A stretch of DNA of 64,000 nt, taken from NCBI GenBank assembly GCA_044221805.1, contig JBGAOK010000002.1, positions 62,001 through 126,000 on the forward strand, written 5' to 3'. The DNA is from Meridianimarinicoccus sp044221805 (lineage in GTDB: Bacteria > Pseudomonadota > Alphaproteobacteria > Rhodobacterales > Rhodobacteraceae). This document shows, piece after piece, positions 43,108 to 51,643 of the stretch (the stretch's first letter is position 1; each line of letters opens with the position of its first letter). The notes below the pieces were generated by a model. The model was given only the letters and a program-made list of their open reading frames with translations, did not search any database and had not been told where the DNA came from. Position numbers and translations under genes: made by a program.

Positions 43108-44151
43108 TCAGCAGATTCGCGGCAGCTGGTCGCCCACCAGCATGTCGACCAGGCGCGCGCCGCCGAAGGCGGTCTTCAGGCTGACCCGGCCAGCCGTTCC
43201 GGCGACGGCGCGGCCGATGGCGCAGGCGCCGGCGCCCTCGGGCAGGGCGCGCATGGCGGCGAGCGCGGCCTCGGCCTCGGCTTCCGGCACGAACAGGACC
43301 AGCCGGCCTTCGTTGGCGAGGTAGAGCGGGTCGAGGCCGAGGATCTCGCAGATGCCGCGGACCTCGGGGCGCAGGGGCAGGAGGGTCTCGTCCAGTTCCA
43401 CCCCGACGCCGGCGGCCTCGGCCATCTCGTTCAGGGCCGAGGCGAGCCCGCCGCGGGTGGCGTCGCGGGCGGCGCGGGTGCCCGGGGCGGCGGCCAGCAC
43501 CGCCTGCATCAGGTGGCCGAGCCCGGCGCAGTCGGAGACGAGGTCGGTGGCGAGCGCCAGATCGCCCCGGGCCGCGAGGATCGCCGCGCCATGGTCGCCG
43601 AGGACGCCGTTCACCAGCACCACGTCGCCGGGGCGGATGCGCACGGCGCCAAGGTCGCGGCCGGGCGGGATCACCCCGATGCCCGAGGTGGTGACGAAGA
43701 CCCGGTCGGCGCTGCCGCGGCCGACCACCTTGGTGTCGCCGGTGACGATGCGCACGCCGGCCCGGTCGGCCTCGGCGCGCATGGTGGCGGCGATCCGGGT
43801 CAGCAGCGCGATCTCGCAGCCTTCCTCGATGATGAAGGCGGCAGAGAGCCACAGCGGCACCGCGCCGCCGACGGCGAGGTCGTTGACGGTGCCGCAGACC
43901 GCCAGCTTGCCGATGTCGCCGCCGGGAAACTCGATCGGGGTGACCACGAAACTGTCGGTGGTGAAGGCCAGCCGCGCGCCGGGCTCGGCCAGCGCGCCGG
44001 TCATCAGCCGGGCCTGGTCCTCGGTTCCGTCGGGTTCGAAGGCAGCGGTGAAGACGGTCTCGATCAGGCTGCGCATGGCCTTGCCGCCACCGCCATGGGC
44101 CATGGTCACATGGGTTTCGCGCAGCCGGCGGATCGGGGCCGAGACGGTCAT
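43108..44151 (-). CDS. hypE: HypE, hydrogenase cyanide-ligand synthesis protein
   Basis: HypE dehydrates the thiocarbamate that HypF places on its C-terminal Cys and passes CN to the HypCD complex. The 347-residue product has the AIR-synthase-like fold with THVTMAHGGGGKAM at the start and VTGDTKVVGRGSADRVFVTTSGIGV, and ends in the functional PRIC motif. The ATG overlaps the hypD stop. It is the last gene of the hydrogenase run. The ends agree with the usual HypE length. Confidence 0.97.
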   Translation of the reverse strand: MTVSAPIRRLRETHVTMAHGGGGKAMRSLIETVFTAAFEPDGTEDQARLMTGALAEPGARLAFTTDSFVVTPIEFPGGDIGKLAVCGTVNDLAVGGAVPLWLSAAFIIEEGCEIALLTRIAATMRAEADRAGVRIVTGDTKVVGRGSADRVFVTTSGIGVIPPGRDLGAVRIRPGDVVLVNGVLGDHGAAILAARGDLALATDLVSDCAGLGHLMQAVLAAAPGTRAARDATRGGLASALNEMAEAAGVGVELDETLLPLRPEVRGICEILGLDPLYLANEGRLVLFVPEAEAEAALAAMRALPEGAGACAIGRAVAGTAGRVSLKTAFGGARLVDMLVGDQLPRIC

Positions 44152-45299
44152 GCCGGTTCCGCCACGCGGGCGCCCCCGTATTGCCAGTAGGCCGCGCAGG
44201 CGCCTTCCGAGGAGACCATCAGCGCCCCCAGCGGGGTTTCCGGCGTGCAGCCCCTGCCGAATTGCGGGCAGGCGGTGGGCTTGATCCGCCCGGTCATCAC
44301 CCGGCCGCAGGCGCAGCCTTCGGGTTCGGCGACGTTACGCGACGCGGCGCCGTAGCCGATGCCGAACTTCACCTCGGCGTCGAAACCGGCGAAGGCCGGC
44401 CGGATCCGCAGCCCGCTGGCGTCGATCTCGCCCAGCCCGCGCCATTCGAAGCTGGGCCGGGGTTCATAGACCCGGGCGATGGCGGCAAGGCTGACCGGGT
44501 TGCCGTGCTCGGGCACCACGCGGGCATACTGGTTTTCCACCTCGGCCCGGCCCTCGGCGATCTGGCTCAGCACCATCAGCACCGATTGCAGCAGGTCGAG
44601 CGGTTCGAACCCGGCCACCACGATGGGCTTGCCGAATTCGGCCGGGATGAAGTCATAGGCGTGGATGCCGATCACCATGCTGACATGGCCCGGCCCGACG
44701 AAGCCGTCGAGAGCCATGTCCGGATCGGACAGCAGCGCGCGCAGCGGCGGCGGCACGGTGATGTGGTTGCAGAACAGGCTGAAGTTCGCAATGCCCTCGC
44801 GCGCCGCCTGCAGGATGGTCAGCGCGGTCGACGGCGTCGTCGTCTCGAAGCCGAGGCCGAAGAACACCACCTCGCGATCGGGGTTGCGCCGCGCCAGTTC
44901 CAGCGCGTCCAGCGGCGAATAGACCATGCGGATGTCGGCGCCGCGGGCCTTCGCCTCGAGCAGGGATCCGCGCGCGCCGGGGACCCGCATGGCATCGCCG
45001 AAGGTGGTGAAGATCACGCCCGCGCGTTCGGCGATCTCGATGCATTCGTCGACCCGCGCCATCGGCAGCACGCAGACCGGGCAGCCGGGGCCGTGGATGA
45101 ACTCGATCCCCTCATGCACCAGCCGGTCGAGACCATAGCGGAAGATGGCATGGGTATGGCCGCCGCAGATTTCCATGATGCGGACCGGGCTGGCCTTCGT
45201 GGCACCGATCCGGTCGGCCACCCGGGCGATCGCTGCCAGCAGCGCCCGGGCGCCGGCGGGATCGCGGAATTCCTCGACATAGCGCAGGGCCGTGCTCAT
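44148..45299 (-). CDS. hypD: HypD, Fe-S scaffold for the Fe(CN)2CO group
   Basis: The 383-residue product is the iron-sulfur protein on which, with HypC, the Fe(CN)2CO centre of [NiFe] hydrogenase is built. Conserved motifs are MEICGGHTHAIFRYGL, FIHGPGCPVCV, VFFGLGFETTTPSTA and the C-terminal Cys cluster (PEGCACGRVMTGRIKPTACPQFGRGCTPETP). The start overlaps the hypC stop. Confidence 0.97.
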   Translation of the reverse strand: MSTALRYVEEFRDPAGARALLAAIARVADRIGATKASPVRIMEICGGHTHAIFRYGLDRLVHEGIEFIHGPGCPVCVLPMARVDECIEIAERAGVIFTTFGDAMRVPGARGSLLEAKARGADIRMVYSPLDALELARRNPDREVVFFGLGFETTTPSTALTILQAAREGIANFSLFCNHITVPPPLRALLSDPDMALDGFVGPGHVSMVIGIHAYDFIPAEFGKPIVVAGFEPLDLLQSVLMVLSQIAEGRAEVENQYARVVPEHGNPVSLAAIARVYEPRPSFEWRGLGEIDASGLRIRPAFAGFDAEVKFGIGYGAASRNVAEPEGCACGRVMTGRIKPTACPQFGRGCTPETPLGALMVSSEGACAAYWQYGGARVAEPA

Positions 45300-45586
45300 G
45301 CGCGTCCCTCCAGTGCGGCGGCGCCGGCGCGCATCGCCGCCAGTGCCTCCTCGGCCTCGCCCAGATCGCGCAGGGCAGCAAGCGTCCGCTCGGCCTCGGC
45401 CGCGTCGATCAGGGCCATGGCGAAGCCCACATGGATCAACGCCCAGGCGCCGACCAGACCGTCAAGCGGGCCGTCGGCGATGCAGGCCAGATTGACCTCG
45501 CGGCGCACGCCCGAGACCTCGGCCAGCGCCAGTTGCCGCGCGGGATCGGTGATCGCCACGATCTGCCCCGGTATTCCCAGACACAT
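45296..45586 (-). CDS. hypC: HypC, hydrogenase assembly chaperone
   Basis: This 96-residue chaperone begins with MCLGIPGQIV, in which Cys2 binds iron and the large subunit. The core VSGVRREVNLACI and GAWALIHVGFAMALIDAAEAERTL is typical of HypC. It works with HypD and is distinct from the paralogue HupF at 51310-51639. It lies 3 bases after hupR. Confidence 0.95.
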   Translation of the reverse strand: MCLGIPGQIVAITDPARQLALAEVSGVRREVNLACIADGPLDGLVGAWALIHVGFAMALIDAAEAERTLAALRDLGEAEEALAAMRAGAAALEGRA

Positions 45587-45589
45587 GCG

Positions 45590-47068
45590 TCAGTCCTCCG
45601 TTCCGGCCGCGTGTCGCGGCGGGGCGATGCCGTAGCGGTCGAGCTTGGCGCGCAGCCCGACCCGGCTCAGCCCCAGTTCCGCCGCTGCGCGGCTCTTGTT
45701 CCATTTCAGCCGGGTCAGCGTCTCGCGCAGGATGCGCATCTCGATCAGGTCCAGCCGGTCCTTCAGCGGCCCGTTGCCGGTCAGCACCGATGCGGCCCGG
45801 CGGTCGGCCGGGTCTTCGCCGGGCGCGGCCTGCAGGATGTGGCGCGACACCAGATCGGCGCCGATCACCTTTCCCTTGGCGAAGATCAGCATCCGGGTCA
45901 CCTCGTTCTCCAGCTCGCGCTGGTTGCCGGGCCAGTCGTGGTTCTCGAGGAAGTCCAGCGCCGCATCGGCGAAGCCCTCGACCGGCTTGCCATGGCTGCG
46001 GGCGGCCCGGGCGAGCATGTCCTGGGCCAGCACCGCGATGTCGCCGGCCCGGGCGCGCAGCGGCGGCAGGTCGATCTCGGCCACTGCAAGGGCATAGTAA
46101 AGATCGCCGCGGAACCGCCCGTCGGCGACCCGGGCCTTCAGGTCGCCATGGGCGCCGGCGATCAGCCGGGCGCCGGTGCTGGTGGCCTCGGCCGCACCAA
46201 GGGGCGTGAACATCCCGTCCCGGGCCAGCCGCAGCACCGCCACCTGAAGCGCCGGGCCGAGGCTGTCGATGCCGTTCAGGAACAGCGTGCCGCGGTCGGC
46301 CTTCTGGGCCAGCCCGATCCGGTTGGTGGGCGCGCCCGGCAGGGCGCCGCGCCGGGCCCCGAACAGGTCGGCCTCGATCAGCGCGTCGGGCATCCCGGCG
46401 CAGTCCAGTTCCAGGAACGGCTGGTCGGCGCGGAGCGAGCCGTAATGCATCGCGCGCGCCAGGGCCGCCTTGCCGGTGCCGGGTTCGCCCGCGATCAGCA
46501 CCGGCACGTCGAAGGCGGCATATTGCCGGGCCGTCGCCAGCACTGCGTTCAGGGGCGAGCTCGGCGCGCGCAGGATCGAATCGAACCCCAGCCCCTCGCG
46601 GATGGCCTTGCGGCGCTTTTCCAGCCGGGTCTCGGCACTGCCGCGCAGATAGCGCATTTCCAGCGAGAGCCGTTCCTGCTCGCGGGCCATGGCGTAAAGC
46701 TGCGCCGCGTTGCGCGCCGCCATCAGCAGCTGGTCGGGATGCCAGGGCTTGGTGACGAACTGGTAGATGCCGGCGGTGTTGATTGCGGCGATCATGTCGC
46801 CGGTCTCGGTATAGCCGGTGATGATGATGCGCACGGTCTCGGGCCAGCGGGCGCGCAGTTCGGCCAGGAACTCGACCCCGGTCATGCCCGGCATCCGCTG
46901 GTCGCAGAAGATGACCTGCACCTCGTTCTCTTCCATCAGCCGGCGGGCGGCGCGGGCATCCTCGGCGGTCAGGCAGTCGAAATCGTCTTCCAGCGCCATG
47001 CGCATGGCGGCCAGCGAATGGGCCTCGTCATCGACCAGCAGGCAGGTGGGCAGGGCGCCGGCAGTCAT
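45590..47068 (-). CDS. hupR: HupR, hydrogenase response regulator (degenerate NtrC family)
   Basis: HupR controls hupSL transcription in R. capsulatus as the partner of kinase HupT. The 492-residue product has a receiver domain (LLVDDE near residue 12; phosphoacceptor Asp56 in FCDQRMPG; Lys in TKPW) and a central AAA-like domain with Walker A GEPGTGKAALARA. The C-terminal Fis-type HTH reads LKWNKSRAAAELGLSRVGLRAKL. The sigma54-contact motif GAFTGA is replaced by GALPGA and the Walker B D-E pair is lost (LFLNGIDSLG). This agrees with a HupR that acts with sigma70 rather than sigma54. The ATG at 47068 overlaps the hypB stop. Confidence 0.93.
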   Translation of the reverse strand: MTAGALPTCLLVDDEAHSLAAMRMALEDDFDCLTAEDARAARRLMEENEVQVIFCDQRMPGMTGVEFLAELRARWPETVRIIITGYTETGDMIAAINTAGIYQFVTKPWHPDQLLMAARNAAQLYAMAREQERLSLEMRYLRGSAETRLEKRRKAIREGLGFDSILRAPSSPLNAVLATARQYAAFDVPVLIAGEPGTGKAALARAMHYGSLRADQPFLELDCAGMPDALIEADLFGARRGALPGAPTNRIGLAQKADRGTLFLNGIDSLGPALQVAVLRLARDGMFTPLGAAEATSTGARLIAGAHGDLKARVADGRFRGDLYYALAVAEIDLPPLRARAGDIAVLAQDMLARAARSHGKPVEGFADAALDFLENHDWPGNQRELENEVTRMLIFAKGKVIGADLVSRHILQAAPGEDPADRRAASVLTGNGPLKDRLDLIEMRILRETLTRLKWNKSRAAAELGLSRVGLRAKLDRYGIAPPRHAAGTED

Positions 47069-47919
47069 TCCGCCGCCCCCCGCCGGGCCTTGGCGGCAAG
47101 CCCGGCGCGCAGCCAGTCGAGCCATGCCGCCATGCCTTCGCCGGTCCGGGCCGAGACCCGCAGCACCGCGATCGCCGGGTTCACCCGGCGCAGGTTGGCC
47201 TCGTAGAGGTCGAGATCGGCGTCGCAATGGCGGGCAAGGTCGGTCTTGTTCAGGATGGCGAGCCGCGCCGCGGTGAACATGTCGGGGTATTTAAGCGGCT
47301 TGTCCTCGCCTTCGGTCACGCTCAGGATCGCCACCTTGGCATCCTCGCCCAGGTCGAAGGCGGCGGGGCAGACCAGGTTGCCGACATTCTCGATGAACAG
47401 GAAGCTCTCCGCTGCGGGCGCCAGATGCTCGATGGCATGGCCGACCATCCGGGCGTCGAGATGGCAGCCCTTGCCGGTGTTGACCTGCACCGCCGGGGCG
47501 CCGGTGGCGCGGATCCGTTCGGCGTCCATCGAGGTCTGCTGGTCGCCCTCGATCACCGCGACCTTGTGGCCGGCCAGCGCGGCGATGGTCCGGCACAGAA
47601 GCGTGGTCTTGCCCGAGCCGGGCGACGAGACGAGGTTGACCGCGTAGACGCCGCGCCAGTCCAGGAAGGCGCGGTTGGTCCGGGCGAGGGCGTCATTGGC
47701 CGACAGGATGTCGGTCTCGACCGCGATCAGGCGTTCCGGGCTCATCCCCGGCACGCTGACCCCGGCGGCGCCAAGGCCGAAATGCAGGTCATGGGGATGC
47801 GGGTGGGGATGGTCATGGCCGTGGCCGTGACTGTGCCCATGGTGGTGGTGGCCGTGATGGTGGTGGTCGGGACCGGCTCCCGCCAGCGTCGCCGTTCCGC
47901 ATCCGCAAACCGTGCACAT
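47065..47919 (-). CDS. hypB: HypB, nickel-insertion GTPase with histidine-rich tail
   Basis: HypB is the GTPase that, with HypA, inserts Ni into the large subunit. The 284-residue product starts with MCTVCGCG (high-affinity Ni/Zn site), then a His-rich stretch at residues about 24-50 that can store nickel. The G domain follows with P-loop SSPGSGKTTLL, GDQQTSMDAERI, FIENVGNLVCPAAFDLGE and NKTD. The frame extends upstream over hypA, but the MCTVCGCG start is standard. The ATG overlaps the hypA stop. Confidence 0.97.
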   Translation of the reverse strand: MCTVCGCGTATLAGAGPDHHHHGHHHHGHSHGHGHDHPHPHPHDLHFGLGAAGVSVPGMSPERLIAVETDILSANDALARTNRAFLDWRGVYAVNLVSSPGSGKTTLLCRTIAALAGHKVAVIEGDQQTSMDAERIRATGAPAVQVNTGKGCHLDARMVGHAIEHLAPAAESFLFIENVGNLVCPAAFDLGEDAKVAILSVTEGEDKPLKYPDMFTAARLAILNKTDLARHCDADLDLYEANLRRVNPAIAVLRVSARTGEGMAAWLDWLRAGLAAKARRGAAE

Positions 47920-48260
47920 CAGATCGCCTCCAGATCCTTGACCCGCATCTCGTCGCCGCCGACCGGCAAGAGCCGCCCGCTGCCGCAGTCCGGGCAGGGG
48001 TCGAGCCGGTGGGCGATCTCGACCGCGCCGCCGCAATCGGCGCAGAGCGCCCGTCCGGGCAGGTCGAGCATCACCAGTTCCGCCCCCTCGGCGGGCGAGC
48101 CGCGCATCACCGCGTCGAAGGCGAAGGCCAGGGCGGCCTTCTCGACCCCGGCGAAGCGGCCGATTTCCAGCCGCACCTTCGTGATCCGGGCGACGCCATG
48201 GCGCGCGGCCTCGGTCTCGACGATCCGCCGCACGCCTTCGCAAAGCGACATCTCATGCAT
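47919..48260 (-). CDS. hypA: HypA, nickel metallochaperone
   Basis: This 113-residue protein delivers Ni with HypB. The N-terminal MHEMSL gives the Ni ligands (His2, Glu3), and the zinc site is CADC ... CPDC. Length and motifs are standard. It overlaps the 3' end of hupK by 8 bases. Confidence 0.96.
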   Translation of the reverse strand: MHEMSLCEGVRRIVETEAARHGVARITKVRLEIGRFAGVEKAALAFAFDAVMRGSPAEGAELVMLDLPGRALCADCGGAVEIAHRLDPCPDCGSGRLLPVGGDEMRVKDLEAI

Positions 48261-49145
48261 GGTGGACCCTCCCCAGCGTCACTTTCCGGCAGGGGTCGAG
48301 AATGTCCAGCACCAGTGGCGCCAGCCCGGCCCGGTCGGCGGGAAGGGCAGCCAGCGCGCCCTCCAGCATGCCGCCGCGGGCCAGCATGTGATCGGTGGGC
48401 GTGACCCGCTGGAAATCCCGCACCGTGCCGTCCCGGACCGTGGCGGCGACGGCATAGAGGCCGCGCGCGGCCGGGACCAGCGCCCGCCCGGGTGCCGGCC
48501 TTAGCGGCGCGGGCAGGCGGTGGTCGATCGCGGCCTGCAGGTCGAAGGCCCGCCCCAGCGCCCGCCACAGCGGCCCGCGGCCCTGGGCCGTCTGGGCGGC
48601 GCGCATGGCCGGTTCCGCGGCGTGGCGCAGGGCGGGCGAATTCTCGACCGCGCCCGGGGTGAAGGCGCGCTCCGCATCGACCGGCGGCAGGTCCGGCGTC
48701 GCGGCCATGCCGCCGGCGAAGGCGGTCGAGAGCGCGGCCAGCACCGGGGCCACCCCGTGGCCCGAGGCGAGGAAGGCGGCAAGGCCCGCGGCGCTGTCCG
48801 GGCAATCGCTCCGCGGGGCCGAACAGCGCCGCGGCCAGTGCCGGCCCATTCGCCGCCTGCCGCTGGAAGCGGGCGGGCGGGCAGGCCGAGGAAGGCCGGC
48901 GGGGACAGCCAGAGCTTCACCAGATGGTCGCGGCGCATCTCGGCCGCCAGCGCGCCGCGGGCGCCGGGGTCTTCGGGCAGGCCGAAGGCCAGTTGCGCCG
49001 CGGTCTGCTGGGCGGCCCGGCACAGCGCGAACACCGCCGGCAGCAGCGCCGCCGCCTCGGCCACGCGCCGGCCGCGGAGCAGTGCGGCGACGGCGGGTTC
49101 GGCTTCGGCGGTGAAGGGCAGGTGCGGCCGCGCGGTGTCGAGCAT
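48253..49145 (-). pseudogene. hupK: HupK, hydrogenase expression protein, frameshifted
   Basis: HupK resembles a hydrogenase large subunit without the active-site cysteines and acts as a scaffold in large-subunit maturation. The N-terminal part (MLDTARPHLPFTAEAEPAVAALLRGRR ... LAFGLPEDPGARGALAAEMRRDHLVKLWLSPPAFLGLPA) is in one frame to about 48850. A short ALAAALFGPAER piece lies in another frame. From about 48812 a third frame gives DSAAGLAAFLASGHGVAPVLAALSTAFAGGMAA to the end, ..LDILDPCRKVTLGRVHHA. Two indels close together at 48812-48855 break the gene. As hupK is otherwise complete, a sequence error is possible. Confidence 0.8.
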
Positions 49146-49148
49146 GGC

Positions 49149-50039
49149 TCAGGCGCCGCCCTCGGAAAGGCTGTCTGCAAGGCGGTCGGACAGGCCGCCG
49201 GTGATCACCGCCCGGCGCGACGGCGTATCGGCCAGCGGCGTTGCGGCTTCCGCTGCGGCGGCACGGTCGGCTTCGGCGCGGGCGGCGATTTCGGCCTCGC
49301 GGGCGCGGCGGATCTCGGCGCCGCGGTCGGTTTCGGCGCGGTTGCCTTCGTCGAACAGCGCCACCATCACCGCGCCGGCGACCTCGACGGCCTGTTTCTG
49401 GGTCTTGAACTCGCCCATCGGCGAGAACAGCGAGCAGGCCTTGTAGCCGCCGGTCAGCTCGCGGCTGTTGTGCAGGAATTCGTAGCGGCCCGAGGGGAAG
49501 ACGATCACCTCCTTCGCGCCGGGGACGAGGCCCGACCAGTCCTCGTCCATGGCCGGCAGCAGGACCAGGTTCATGAACCAGGGCGACACCAGCACGCCCA
49601 GCGGCCGGCCTTCCCAGAGCCGGAAGCCTGCCGCCTCGACCCGCAGGGCGCGGTTGACCAGCGGCACGTCGCGCATCTTGCCGTTCCAGACCTCGGTGAA
49701 GTCGGCGACCAGCGCGGCGGTGCGCCGGGCGATGTCGGCGGCCAGCGCGGCGGCGTCGGAACCGGGGTCGTGGCGGACCAGGAACTGTTCGCGCGGGGCC
49801 GAACAGGTCGGGCAGGACCAGTCTTCGGGCAGCGCGGCGAAGGCCGTGCCGGGGTCGATCTGGCGGTCGGCGCAGCCTTCCGCGGGGTCGTAGACATGCC
49901 AGCAGATCTTGCATTCCATGACCGCGCGCGGGCTGATCTTGGCGGCGGCACCCATGTAGGAGCCTTCGAACCCGGTCATCTGCCCGCCCATCTGCCCGCC
50001 CATCTGCCCGGTCATCGGCCCGATCATCGGCCCGGTCAT
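49149..50039 (-). CDS. hupJ: HupJ, rubredoxin-HybE fusion maturation protein
   Basis: The 296-residue product has a repeated Met/Gly/Pro/Gln N-terminus (residues 1-22). A rubredoxin domain follows with the two iron-binding pairs CKIC (in MECKICWHVYDPAEG) and CPTC (in WSCPTCSAPREQF). Next comes a HybE/HupJ domain (VPLVNRALRVEAAGFRLWEGRPLGVLVSPWFMNLVLLP) and a charged Ala/Arg tail. In many bacteria the rubredoxin (HupI) and HupJ are separate; here they are one chain. These proteins are thought to protect or assemble the small-subunit clusters in air. The ATG at 50039 overlaps the hupH stop. Confidence 0.93.
   Translation of the reverse strand: MTGPMIGPMTGQMGGQMGGQMTGFEGSYMGAAAKISPRAVMECKICWHVYDPAEGCADRQIDPGTAFAALPEDWSCPTCSAPREQFLVRHDPGSDAAALAADIARRTAALVADFTEVWNGKMRDVPLVNRALRVEAAGFRLWEGRPLGVLVSPWFMNLVLLPAMDEDWSGLVPGAKEVIVFPSGRYEFLHNSRELTGGYKACSLFSPMGEFKTQKQAVEVAGAVMVALFDEGNRAETDRGAEIRRAREAEIAARAEADRAAAAEAATPLADTPSRRAVITGGLSDRLADSLSEGGA
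49979..50039 (-). repeat. Short tandem repeat at the 5' end of hupJ
   Basis: About five imperfect 12-base units encode variants of M-x-G-x (MTGP, MIGP, MTGQ, MGGQ, MGGQ, MTGF). The array extends the N-terminus ahead of the rubredoxin domain and is prone to length change. Any of the six in-frame ATGs could in principle start translation; only the first overlaps the hupH stop. Confidence 0.7.
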
Positions 50040-50872
50040 CGGATCGCCTCGATCACGGTGCGGAGCCGGGCGGCGCTGTCGGCCAGATCCTCGGGCGCGG
50101 CGCAGGCGACCTCGGGCAGGGCGGAGACCTCGAACGTGTCGAGGATCAGCGTGTCCATGGAGTTGAAATACTGCACCCGCCAGACATGGGGCAGCGCGGT
50201 GGCGGTGATCCGGCAATTGCCATAGCCGCGCGACAGGATGGTCACCGACCCGGTTCCCAGCGCCTCGGTCAACCAGTCCAGATCGGCTTCGGTATGGGGC
50301 AGCAGGGTCAGGTTGATCACATGGGGCAGGTCGCCGTCCCGGTGCGCGGCGGAGCGGTCGAAAAGCTCGACCAGCAGGGCCGGGGCATTGGCCAGCCCTG
50401 TGGGTTTCGGCGTGGCAAGCCCCCCGGCGGGGCGCTGCGGCCGTGCGGCGCGCGCATGCGCCAAGGCCGGGACCGGGGCGACCTCGATCCGGTCGATGCC
50501 GGCGCCCTTCAGCTGCCAGACGCCGGCAAAGACCGCTTCCTGCGCGGCGATGGCGGGGATGCCGGGCATCCGGATCGCCACCTCGCCCTCGCCCAGGGTC
50601 TCGGCGATCAGGGCCCGGTTGTCGGGGTCGAGCCCGGACAGGTCGATCTCGCCCGCGGTCCCGCCCGCGGCCACCGCGGCGCAGGCGCCGGCGACCTCGT
50701 CCAGAAGCGCCAGCGCCGGGGCGAAGCGGGCGGCATCGGCGACCTCGGGGATGTGCGGGGCGAAGGTGCGCATGTCCTGCGGCAGCGCCAGATAGCTCAG
50801 CGCCTCGTCCTCGTCGGCGGGGGGCTGCGAACCGGGGCCGAAGCCGATCGGGGGCATGTGGAAGGCGTCCAT
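50036..50872 (-). CDS. hupH: HupH, hydrogenase maturation protein (HyaF family)
   Basis: The 278-residue product has the two HupH/HyaF-type regions: an N-terminal YLALPQDMRTFAPHIPEV segment and a C-terminal domain (HVINLTLLPHTEADLDWLTEALGTGSVTILSRGYGNCRITATALPHVWRVQYFNSMDTLILDTFEVSALPEVACAAPEDL). HupH aids assembly of the small subunit or large-subunit maturation in oxic conditions. The gap to hupG is 11 bases. No metal motif or membrane segment is seen. Confidence 0.93.
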   Translation of the reverse strand: MDAFHMPPIGFGPGSQPPADEDEALSYLALPQDMRTFAPHIPEVADAARFAPALALLDEVAGACAAVAAGGTAGEIDLSGLDPDNRALIAETLGEGEVAIRMPGIPAIAAQEAVFAGVWQLKGAGIDRIEVAPVPALAHARAARPQRPAGGLATPKPTGLANAPALLVELFDRSAAHRDGDLPHVINLTLLPHTEADLDWLTEALGTGSVTILSRGYGNCRITATALPHVWRVQYFNSMDTLILDTFEVSALPEVACAAPEDLADSAARLRTVIEAIR

Positions 50873-50883
50873 CTGCGGTCTCC

Positions 50884-51291
50884 TCAGGCGGCGGCTTCGG
50901 GGGTGGAACCGGCGGCGGCGCCGGAAGCGGCGAGGATCTGCGGGATCCGCGTCACGTAGTCGGACCAGTCGCGCACCTTGGGGATCGCGCCGATCATCTG
51001 CCCGTCGCGATAGAAGATCAGGCTGGGCGTCTTGAGGACGCCGGTCGCCTCGCGCAGCGCGTCCTCGATCGCGGCATCAGCGACGGCGCAGTCGAAGCGG
51101 CCCTGAAAGGCCTGCCGCAGTTCCGGCAGGATCACCGCCACGTCGGCGCTTTCCAGGTTCCGCACCGGATCGCCGGGGACGAAGACCACATGGGTGCCGG
51201 GGGTGGCGGCATGGGCGGCGACCTCGTCCAGACTGGCGAGGTGCGGCCAGCCCAGGTCGCGGGTCAGGCGGTCGATCAGCGGGTGGGACAT
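50884..51291 (-). CDS. hupG: HupG, HyaE-like thioredoxin-fold chaperone
   Basis: This 135-residue protein has the thioredoxin fold but no CxxC (GTHVVFVPGDPVRNLESADVAVILPELRQAF, later KTPSLIFYRDGQMIGAIPKVRDW). It belongs to the HyaE/HupG family that binds the Tat signal of the small subunit HupS as a quality-control chaperone. It lies between hupF and hupH with short gaps. Confidence 0.92.
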   Translation of the reverse strand: MSHPLIDRLTRDLGWPHLASLDEVAAHAATPGTHVVFVPGDPVRNLESADVAVILPELRQAFQGRFDCAVADAAIEDALREATGVLKTPSLIFYRDGQMIGAIPKVRDWSDYVTRIPQILAASGAAAGSTPEAAA

Positions 51292-51309
51292 CGGGGGCCT
51301 CTCGGGGGT

Positions 51310-51639
51310 TCAGGCGATGGTGGCGCCGGCGGCAAGCGCGGCGGCCAGATGGGGCGGAAGCTCGGGGCCGCTTGCTTCGAGATCGGCGAAGGCGTCGCCG
51401 AGCGCGTCCGTGCCGCCCCCGGCCATCACGGCGCGCAGCGCGGCCAGCGCGGCGGCGATGCGGGCGGCCTCGATCTCGGTCAGCACCTCGCGGGCGGTGC
51501 CGAGGAAGGCGAGGACCCAGCTTCCCGGCGCCAGCGGGCCGGTCAGCGACAGGTCGATCAGCTGCGTGGTGGTGCCGTCGGTGGCGGTGGCGGCGATGCC
51601 GTCGACCGAGACGATGCAAAGCGGCGTGCCGATGCACAT
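51310..51639 (-). CDS. hupF: HupF, HypC-like chaperone
   Basis: This 109-residue paralogue of HypC starts with MCIGTPLCIVSV and continues LAPGSWVLAFLGTAREVLTEIEAARI. In Rhizobium, HupF binds HupL and protects maturation under oxygen. The start is fixed by the MC motif; the frame extends over hupD. It begins 4 bases after the hupD stop. Confidence 0.94.
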   Translation of the reverse strand: MCIGTPLCIVSVDGIAATATDGTTTQLIDLSLTGPLAPGSWVLAFLGTAREVLTEIEAARIAAALAALRAVMAGGGTDALGDAFADLEASGPELPPHLAAALAAGATIA

Positions 51640-51643
51640 GGGC

